From contig JAHYIO010000028.1 of the NCBI GenBank assembly GCA_020543525.1, positions 1,116,001 to 1,180,000 of the forward strand: 64,000 nt of DNA. Reading direction: 5' to 3'. This document shows, in pieces, positions 56,277-64,000 of the stretch. A program made the translations under genes and the position numbers. The notes under the pieces were generated by a model that was not told the origin of the DNA, searched no databases, and was given only the letters and a program-made list of their open reading frames with translations. Source of the DNA: Coriolopsis trogii (taxonomy: Eukaryota; Basidiomycota; Agaricomycetes; Polyporales; Polyporaceae). Numbering within the stretch: position 1 is the stretch's first letter; each line of letters begins with the position of its first letter.

Positions 56277-57901
56277 CTAGGCACTCGACTCCCCAGAAAG
56301 ACCCAAGGAGCGGCGTAGGAAGCCGCTGATGAGGCTGTACGGCTGCTTCTCGCTCTCCACATGTATCTGAGAATTCGGTACGACGCGCACAAGTCCTCCC
56401 ACTGGCAAACCAGGGGGCGACTCGAGCGTCCCATCAAGCATCTCGGCGACGACAACGTCCTGAGGGTCCTGCGCATGGGTCTCGGGAGTGATCGGGAGCC
56501 CACTCGAGGAGGACGACGGCGGTGAGGACGAGTCTGGGGAGACGAACCGGGCGGGGACGCACGCCGGCCGTTCGCCGCCGCCGGGGTTGCGAATGGGGAA
56601 CTCGTCCGACGACGCTGAGGGCTCGGGCTGCAGGAGTATGGGAACGGCGCCCTGGGGTCGGCGCGGCGATGGAGACTGAATTTCCGGCTGACCGAGCGTG
56701 TTGTTGTCGTTGAGCACGCGGCCTTCCTGGGCACAGGCGATTATGTCGCTCGGGAATTGCCCGACACGGTCGTCGTTCGGTTGCGAGTTAGAGTGCGAGC
56801 CACCGAGAGAGCCGCTGCTTTCCGAGGAGGTGAGCGAACCGAGCGTGTCGCCAGAGGAGGAGGATTCGTCGCTGCTGTCGCAGCGCAATTGACCAGGGAC
56901 GCGGCGGCGCGGGGAGTATTCGCGATACATGTACTGAACGACGTCGTTCGAGCGCGCCACTTCCTCTTCCGACATCCAGAAGGTGTCCAGGTTTCGTACC
57001 CGCCTCCGGATCTCGGGGAGAGAGATGGAGTCTGCGGGTACCATGGTGAGAATGCTGTGGATGAGGTCGTCGCAGCCCTTGGAAATCGGGAAAGCCTCCA
57101 CCAGGGAGTTGCGGTTATCGAGGTAGTCATAGAAGCGAGCGTCCGCCAACGTCGCCTTGCGCCAGGGCAAGTGGCCGGTGACAAGGGTGAAGAGGATGAT
57201 GCCCAATGCCCAGATGTCGCTGCGCCGGGTGTCGTACGGGTAGTCCTCGTCTCCACAATCGATGCATTCTGCAGAGAGTTCCTGTGAGTACCTTGTCCGC
57301 AGTCATAACCTCAGTGGAACCGCTAACCTGGACTCATGAAGTATCGACTCCCTGTGTTGAACGAAACGCTCTCCGTCCTCTTCGTCGCAAGCCCAAAGTC
57401 CCCGATACAGACCTGAGTGAGGTCTGAGCTAAGGAGGATGTTCTCCGGCTTCAAGTCGCGATGGAAGACGCCCCTGGCGTGGCACGCCTCGACCCCGTCG
57501 AGGATCTGGAGGAACACGTTCTTGACGAGCTCCACGTTGTGCGGGAAGAGGCGCTTCTTGTGGATGAGGTTGAAGAGATCGCCGCCTGGGAGGAAATCCA
57601 TGATGAAGTACACGAACCCCTCGTCCCGCAAGACGCGGTGGAGGGACACCACGTTCGGGTGGTCGCAGACGGCCTTATGCAGTGAGGCCTCTTGCGTCTG
57701 GACGAAGCGGCGAGACTTGGAGTAGCCTCGGGGAACGATCTTGATAGCGCGGAAGGCGTATTGCCTTGTACCGGGGAGGCGTTCACGGGCACGGTAGACG
57801 ACCCCATAGCTGCCTGTCCCCAAGGCGTTGAGAAACTGATAGCGACCGCCGTCGATAGTACGAAGGCGGAAGTCAGGGATGTCGGGAGGGCAGACAGGCA
57901 T
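56277..57901 (-). CDS. Ran1/Pat1-like Ser/Thr protein kinase, paralogue 3
   Basis: Two exons (57328-57901 and 56277-57268) join to 521 residues. Motifs are LNALGTGSYGVVYRARE, AFRAIKIVPRGYSKSRRF (catalytic Lys), HPNVVSLHRVLRD, ARGVFHRDLKPENILLSS, VCIGDFGLATKR and SRYFMSPE, split by the same phase-1 intron as paralogues 1 and 2. SDIWALGIILFTLVTGHLPW follows, then the TFWMSEEEVARSNDVVQYMY block seen as FFMSEDEI and FFMTPEEI in the other copies. A Ser-rich tail contains LPITPETHAQDPQDVVVAEM, which resembles VTPATHAQDPAKLADIPEF of paralogue 1. So copies 1 and 3 share tail motifs beyond the kinase domain. A cytosolic or nuclear signalling kinase is likely. Confidence 0.9.
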
Positions 57902-58517
57902 GATGAAGGGAGGCGAGCTGGTGAGACGAATAATATGCAGCGAAGAATGATGCGAAGAGTTAGGCGGGTACTCGGGACGTTCCGAAAGGAATCAAGGCCT
58001 TTTGTACTGTGCTGAGACCCCCTACCTCGTCCACAATCTTACTGTCGTCATCGACATGTCCACCGAATGAGTGGACGGCGCTGTATGAGCCAGGAGAGAT
58101 CCTCGCCGGTACAGAGTCGGCTCTCAAAGGATAAGTTAGGATCGACGCTGAGCCGATAGTTCTCAGCCAGAACCCGAATGCCCCTGCCCGCAACGAGACG
58201 ATTAGCCCCCAACAAAACGGGCCTCGGCCCTCCTTCCCAGTCCGAGTTCGAACGGGACCGAGATGGGCGTCGACATTCCGCCATCTCGAAACAGCCCGAT
58301 TCACCTCCAGACCGCGGAGAACGCCGCTTGGGGTTAGGAGGAACCACCAAACGGCGCCCTCGATTGGCACTCACACAAACGGCACAATCCCACCGTCTTC
58401 GACCCATGCATCGCCGACAGAAGGGCTCTATATCGGTCATTCCTACATCACAAATACAGCACCAATCGAAGAAGTAAGACCAGAAAAAGGGCCACTCATC
58501 TGCGCAACTGCACTTCC
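57902..58517. promoter_or_regulatory. Upstream region of kinase paralogue 3
   Basis: This 616 bp spacer precedes the minus-strand kinase and follows the SET-MYND gene's stop. Open frames in it have no start context or family resemblance. No gene is seen. Confidence 0.4.
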
Positions 58518-61259
58518 TCACTTGGCCGCCGACGAAGATGCCCCTCCGCCCTTCACCGTCAGCGTGTCCTCGAGGACGTTCCGGATCCCCGTCGTCCAGA
58601 CACCCAGCTCCTTCTCGAGGCGGACAATCGCGTCCCTGAGGTCCCTCCCGAGCTCGCCCCCGCCGTCGGCTCTTCCGTACCCAACGAGCATCTCCTCGTG
58701 TGCCTTCACCAGCGACTCGTACGCCAGCCTCAGCCGTGCCGGACCAGAAGGTGGAAAGCCCCCTGCCATACCCATACCTGCGCCGACATCCGCACCCGCG
58801 CCCGTCGCCGATGCAGCAGGCGCAGGCGGGGACGGCTCGTCCACAGCGAGCAGCTTCCCGAGCTCCCCGAGCGCGACGGCACGCACGGGATGGCCCTTCG
58901 GGAGCAGGCTCTGCAGGCCCGCGACGTACTTCGCTGCGGCCCGGATCGCGTCGTCGAGCGTGTCCTGGGACAGGTCCGCGGGCAATGACGCAATGAGCAG
59001 CTCCTGATGCAGCCGCGTGAGCGCGAGCAGGGGGTGTGAAGAGGGCGTCACGCCGGCCGTCGTCAGGATCGGGATGAGGTTCGTCGTGAGTTGCCGGGCC
59101 TTCGCTGGATCTGGGATACAGAAATCGTGCGGATGTAGAGGGCGTGCGTGTGTGCGGGGTATTGCGTGATGTGGGATAGGGAATTGGAATGTGACACCCC
59201 GCGAAGCAATTGAGTTTCGTGTTTGATGTGTGAGGCGAACGAAATTGAGTTTGAGCCATAGAGTTTGAGCGATGAGTGACGGCAGAACGCATGACGCATA
59301 CACACACGTGACGGACCACGAACCTTTGAATTGGAGAGCGGACGCTTTGTCGAGAGCTTCTTGCCCCACGCGCAACGCATCCAGGACGGCATCGGCGTTA
59401 CTGATTGCAGCCTTGCACTTCACACAGCGCGACAGCGGGTTCTCTGCTGCGCCGTCAGCGACAGTGCCAGTACCGCAGAAGATAGCACAAAGGCCATCGA
59501 ACAGAAGACCACTCTCGCTCACCCTCAGTTGGATAGGGACAGATCCCTCCACACGCCTTGGGACACCACAACGCCTCCCGCGGGTCCGCGGACGACGCCC
59601 GCGCACAGAGCTTGCACTGACATGCGAACCCATACACCTCCTTCAGTTCCTTCTGCCGGAACGCCTTCGGCAGCGTCGTGTCGACGTACGCTATCCGGAC
59701 CTGTCTCGCGAAAATGAAAACGAGCCGGCATGAGCGTGCCGCATGGACCATGTGAGCGAGAGAGAGAGAGCGAGTGTGAGCGGGCCAGCGTGCACGCACC
59801 TCTTTCCCTGGGGACACGTCACGCAGGGCGACGAGGTGCAACAGCGGCTCCTTCTTGGACAGCGCGGTAGACGGGCGAGGGAAGACGATGACCGCATTCG
59901 GCTCGCACGAGTGGTTAGCGAACGCCACCGCCGGCGCGATGCAGATCCCGATGGGACTCAGACTGGGCGCAGTCAGAGTGAACGTATTGGTTGCGAACTA
60001 GGTGAACACGATAAGAACCGGCGTCATCAGCCATCAGCCGGAGAAGTCCAGGTATGCAAGTCGCGAGAAAGCTCACGCGGGAGATGAGGTCGACCAAGTC
60101 CCCGGCGGACTTGAGCCCATAAGGTTCGAGGTCCTGTGGGGATGTCACCCCGAGATAACGAGCGACAGAGTGCGCCAGGTGGGTATGCGATTCGAACGCC
60201 GAGGGCTGTAGCGATGTTCTGTCTGTTGGGGAGCGCAGCTTAACGTCAGGTCCCCCGTCCCGGTTATCAGAAAGCACCCGTGAACACACTAGAATGCATC
60301 ATCCGAATCTCCCTCGCCTGCGTCGGGTGGTCAGCGCCAGATATTCATGCAAGATGAGTGCAGGGATTGATGATCGGAGCAGAGGGGACGTACCCAGGCG
60401 CTATCCAGCCCTTCTTGCAGGGACCCCCAGAGCATGCGTCCCAAACACCGAACGGCTTCTCCCGGAATCGCAACCGAGGGTGAGGGCGCCGATTCTGCCC
60501 ACTTTTGCAGCGCACCGCACTCTCGCTTGTGCAAGGCCCAATCTCTGTTCTGGCAGTCCTGTCCCAACCATCGGTTCTCAGCTGTCGCATATGATTCCGA
60601 GCTAGAACTCGTCACCCACAGAATTGCAATACCAGACGGTCTTGCATTTCGGACATCGCTTGAGGCCAGAAGTTGGGGGTGCTGGCCGGGCACATGCAGA
60701 GCAGTATCGATCCAGACACGAAGTCGACACCACGCTCACATGGGGTGTCACAGACATAATTACCGTGCCTGTATGATCGTTGATGAACGCATCAGAGGGC
60801 TTCTCGACCGGGATACATGTGAGAGAGATGCGCACCTGCGGAGAGAGCCGACTTGGTGTAGATACCGCGGCCGTGCCGAGCAGTATCCCGTATCTCGAGT
60901 GTGGCAGGCAAGGTTGCGTGGCACCCGTGGAGAGGGACCGGTCTGCCGATGTCAGCCTGTCGTGTGGTCGCACCGGGGGGCGGTGAGGTGTTGAGCGGCT
61001 CGGAGGTGCTTGCAGTTTGCTCGACATCGACGTCCATCCTCGAGGGTGGGGCAAATTCGGTCCTGATATTATCGGTAGAAGACAGGTTAGCGATAGGGTT
61101 TACGTCCTGCGGGCTCCTCAAGCTATCGCCTTGAATCTCGTTCAGCTTTGAGGCGTCCGTAGACGCCGTCTCTGAGGCTAGGGGTGTTGTAGATACGGCG
61201 TTGACGAAGGAGTGAGACTCCTTCGTCTTCCGTGCCGACTTTAGTTGTTCAAACGACAT
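58518..61259 (-). CDS. SET and MYND domain protein lysine methyltransferase (SMYD-like)
   Basis: Multi-exon gene starting MSFEQLKSARKTKESHSFVN. The SET domain is split by a MYND zinc finger, the SMYD arrangement. The N-SET block is LEIRDTARHGRGIYTKSALS, followed by the MYND finger CSACARPAPPTSGLKRCPKC, KTVWYC and RDWALHKREC. The core SET motif NHSCEPNAVIVFP binds S-adenosylmethionine, and IAYVDTTLPKAFRQKELKEV with FACQCKLC is the post-SET zinc site. A helical C-terminal domain (PAKARQLTTNLIPIL..., EEMLVGYGRADGGG) ends at 58518. The family methylates histone or other protein lysines in the nucleus or cytosol; the target is unknown. A 100-residue Ser/Thr-rich extension precedes the SET domain. 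Confidence 0.88.
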
Positions 61260-61961
61260 GACTAGTAAAGTTAGTAGAGAAAAAACTCATTCGCTCCAGG
61301 CAGTCGATCCTTCACTATGCGGGCATGGAGGTTGCTAGAAAATCACAATGACGTATTGTTTGCACATGTATGGCAAAGGCTTGCGATCCTAACACACACA
61401 AATACTCTCCCAGGAGCTGCCCTCTCAAGCAAGCTCCCGCCAATTAAGTCGTCCCTCAAAGCACCCAACGTCACTCAAAGTGTGTCATTCTACCGCGCGA
61501 GGCAGAGCAGGGTGGCGCAGTGCGCCTAATCGATAGCTTTTCGAGAGCGATGGTATGTACAGCACAGGGGTTCAGATTACAGGCAGCTCCCGTGGGAGGC
61601 CGGACTCTAATGGCATCCAAAACGGATCATGCATGTGGGGCGGTGTCGACGAATGATGAAGGTCATAAATAAGGCTAACGTGGGATGTCGTGCAAGGGTG
61701 GTCGTCGCAGGTCGTGAACGGGGTCGTGAGAGGTCGTGACGTGGGATCCGAATATCGCCAAAAGGAGCAGCCCCATGAATAGCATGTGTCAAAGTAAGAG
61801 TCGCATTTGCGTTGCCCCTGGCGGGACGCGGGAGGTTAGCGGACAGTCAATGAAGGATTAGGACGCGGAGCGTGCTTACGCTTACGTGCGGGCCCTGAGA
61901 AGCAAGCCGTCCATCATCCCATTCTAGTCATACAAGAGGCCAAGGCTGTCGTCGTCTGCTG
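61260..61961. other. Intergenic spacer
   Basis: This 702 bp spacer lies between the SET-MYND start and the stop of the small conserved gene. Repeated GGTCGTG-type words occur at 61700-61740. No gene is supported. Confidence 0.4.
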
Positions 61962-62629
61962 TCATGACTGGTTGTTGGCGATCACACTCTCGCTCTGCCC
62001 TCGTGGTCTCCCCGGTTCTGCCGCACCTGAGGAAGGGCGATTGGGTAATGAGGAATCGTCCTGCGAACCCTGCCGTGTGAAGAAGTCGTCCTCGCCTTCA
62101 TATGGCGACGACGAGGAGTTTATCTGCCCAGAGTGTCCATCAACATCAACGTCATCTCAGCATGCCGCAGGTGTGAGAGTGACTGTGGGAGCATGGAAGA
62201 AGATCCGGAAATGCACTCATAGCCGGAGCTGGCGTGCATGCCGTAGGAAGGGGAGCAAAAGCGGACGAGGCGGGGTTGGGAGGATGGCTTCCGTATCGGA
62301 GCGTTCTGAAGAGACTGAGCACTCACCCACTGCCCGAGGACATCGGCGACCCTCCTGGCCTCCTCTGGTGTGAATTCAGGATCGGTGCCCTTCTCTGCAT
62401 GGAGCTTGAGCAGCTCGCTGAGGGTACGCTTGCCAGCGCCTCTGCCGAGGGAGCCCTTCCGGGAGGGGGAGTTACCGTCTGCGCCGCCGCGGCCAGGGAA
62501 GGATACAGAGTTGCGTGGCGTTTTTGAGGAGTTGGGATCTGCGTCGGTGCTCATGGAACGGTCCCAGTCTTCGGTGTCACTCGAGTTGAGCGATAGTTGG
62601 GACATTGAGAAGTCGACTGGTTCCGACAT
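61962..62629 (-). CDS. Small conserved fungal protein, 154 residues
   Basis: Two exons (62327-62629 and 61962-62123) join in frame across a 203 bp intron. The protein starts MSEPVDFSMSQLSLNSSDTE and has a Ser/Asp-rich N-terminal half. The second half carries a compact motif, RTLSELLKLHAEKGTD then EEARRVADVLGQW, joined by the splice to INSSSSPYEGEDDFF. This motif looks like a conserved helical peptide. I believe related sequences exist across fungi but cannot name the family or function. The exact restoration of QW|INSSSSPYEG across the intron supports the model. The serine/acidic N-terminus and short length fit an adaptor or regulatory subunit. Confidence 0.72.
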
Positions 62630-64000
62630 GGCAGTGCGTGAGCCGAGGAGGACGACGATCTGTGCGTAGCCAGACGTCAAACAGTGTGTGGCGGCAGTGG
62701 GGATAGCAGGATGTGTGGCACTGGCAGCTAGAGGCAGCTAGAGCGAGTGAGCCAGTAGGAGTGGTGAGCACTTTGGTGCAGGTGTCGTGCAGAGACGAGC
62801 CTCAACCTCGGTCAGAGTCTGACGGACGCACGCTGACTACGCGAGAAGCGCACGTGACTCCAAACAAGGTCCGCGCGCGTTGTTTGGCCACGCGTCTACA
62901 CGCCCGCCCCGGCTTTCCGCGCCCCTCCCGCGACGGTGGCTGGTGGGACTCCATCAAGCAGGACCCAACGTCAACCGCAACGATGCCCACACAAACCAGC
63001 CTAAAGCGTCGAGCTCGCCATGCGTCTTCTGCTGCCATTTCTCACCCGCTGACAGCACTTGTGCTCTATTCTCCAAATGTCTCCGCTCTCATCTGAATCT
63101 TCCGGGCCTCGTTGAGACACCAACACGTTGTCTCGACGCTCAACGTGGGACCGATTAATTGCTAAATGGCAAAACGCTACTTCCCCGTCTTCCGGGTTGC
63201 GAATCCCCCCCAGATCCCAATGGCGCATGGCCGACAGTGTCCGCATCATCTCGTCGTCTTTTCCGCCACGCGCCGATCATCTGATTATCCTCAGAACGTA
63301 GGTGACGACCCAGAGTACACGCTCGGCCCACCCTTGGACCTCACTCACCCACCTTTGGGTACGGCGTATTGGGTGCGATAGACCACGGCCTCGACTCCAG
63401 ACACAGACTGCCACGAACACTCTCAGCATCCGACAGCTTCCTTCTGAATCTGCTGGGCTCGTTTCGTACAGCGTGTACGGCAGCGCCTCATGGCGTCCCA
63501 TTAACCGACTCTGCCAGAAGGGCGTTCACGTCATTCATAAACACTCTGTCACCGTCGATGGGGACGTGCGCACACGAGGCCATCGACGTTCGGAAGGAAC
63601 CCCCCTCGAACCGTCCATCGCGCGCCCATGCCGACCCCGCAGCCTGTCCTGGACATGAACATAATCTAACATAACGTACGCGTGCATATGGGACGCCGCG
63701 GGTTCGCTTCCAGCCCTCCCTCCTTCCAATCGCACCTTCCCGTAGCATATGCGTCCGAACGAATGGACTGGCTGATAGCGGGTTATCCGTGTGGAAGCTT
63801 CGCAGCATGTCGACGTCTGCGGTCCAATCACGCCCATCGACGTCCAGAGTGTGTGTTTTCCGTTTCATTTCGTTGCCTCCAGAGCTATACTGACAGTATG
63901 TACGTAGACTCGGCCCCTCGTCGGTGATCTCGCACGATCGCCGACGTTGCAAAGGCATGCGACTTGATTGCGCGGGCTCTTTCCGAGAATTTGTTCAGCC
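62630..64000. other. Window end without a supported gene
   Basis: This 1.4 kb stretch contains the upstream region of the small conserved gene, with one ACGCGT at about 62885. A weak minus-strand frame at 63488-63958 (MKRKTHTLDVDGRDWTADVD from an internal Met) has no recognisable motif or splice support. It may include the end of a gene outside the window. No gene is called. Confidence 0.35.

Noticed and set aside
58048..59633. Overlapping long frames near 58-59.6 kb
   Set aside because: One is the real SET-MYND C-terminal frame; the others lack motifs and cross its introns.
63488..63958. Gene at the right end of the window
   Set aside because: A single open frame without splice structure, start context or recognisable domain; too weak to call.

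Overview
This window is nuclear DNA from a filamentous basidiomycete, most likely an Agaricomycete. Genes are intron-rich, mostly with ~50-70 bp GT..AG introns, GC-leaning codons and short intergenic gaps on both strands. The protein set is fungal: LYC1-type lysine acetyltransferase, Ran1/Pat1-like kinases, an Iks1-type kinase with membrane tail, Bir1 with two BIRs, and serine/proline-rich orphan proteins. No tRNA, rRNA, CRISPR array or bacterial operon was seen. Gene models were assembled by reading exons across splice sites; coordinates run from start codon to stop codon and include introns.

Layout. 0-0.5 kb: 3' end of a major-royal-jelly/yellow-like gene. 0.6-10.3 kb: a hydantoinase/DUF917 protein and an amidase in divergent orientation, then a LYC1-like lysine acetyltransferase; all three act on amide or amino-acid nitrogen. 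11-17 kb: an acidic orphan protein, MLH1 mismatch repair (minus) and a 507-residue orphan protein (plus) sharing a 540 bp spacer with two ACGCGT boxes. 17-30.3 kb: a gene-poor stretch holding three related zinc-finger genes (19.6, 24.8 and 29.3 kb) whose first two fingers carry the tandem CWCH2 signature. 30.6-33.2 kb: a second, complete royal-jelly/yellow-like secreted protein gene with a 524 bp non-autonomous hAT-type element 66 bp upstream of its start codon. 34-43.7 kb: a RING+RRM protein, WAPL (cohesin release), a small unidentified gene and Bir1/survivin (chromosomal passenger complex). 44-58 kb: three paralogous Ran1-like kinases sharing one intron position, interspersed with an orphan protein, a secreted GPI-type protein with a 522 bp structured intron, and an Iks1-type kinase. 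58.5-62.6 kb: a SET-MYND methyltransferase and a small conserved fungal protein.

The most unusual items are the three-member tandem CWCH2 zinc-finger family, the two royal-jelly/yellow-like genes with the transposon-loaded promoter, the local kinase expansion, and the three-hairpin intron. The window has no single operon-like novel system.
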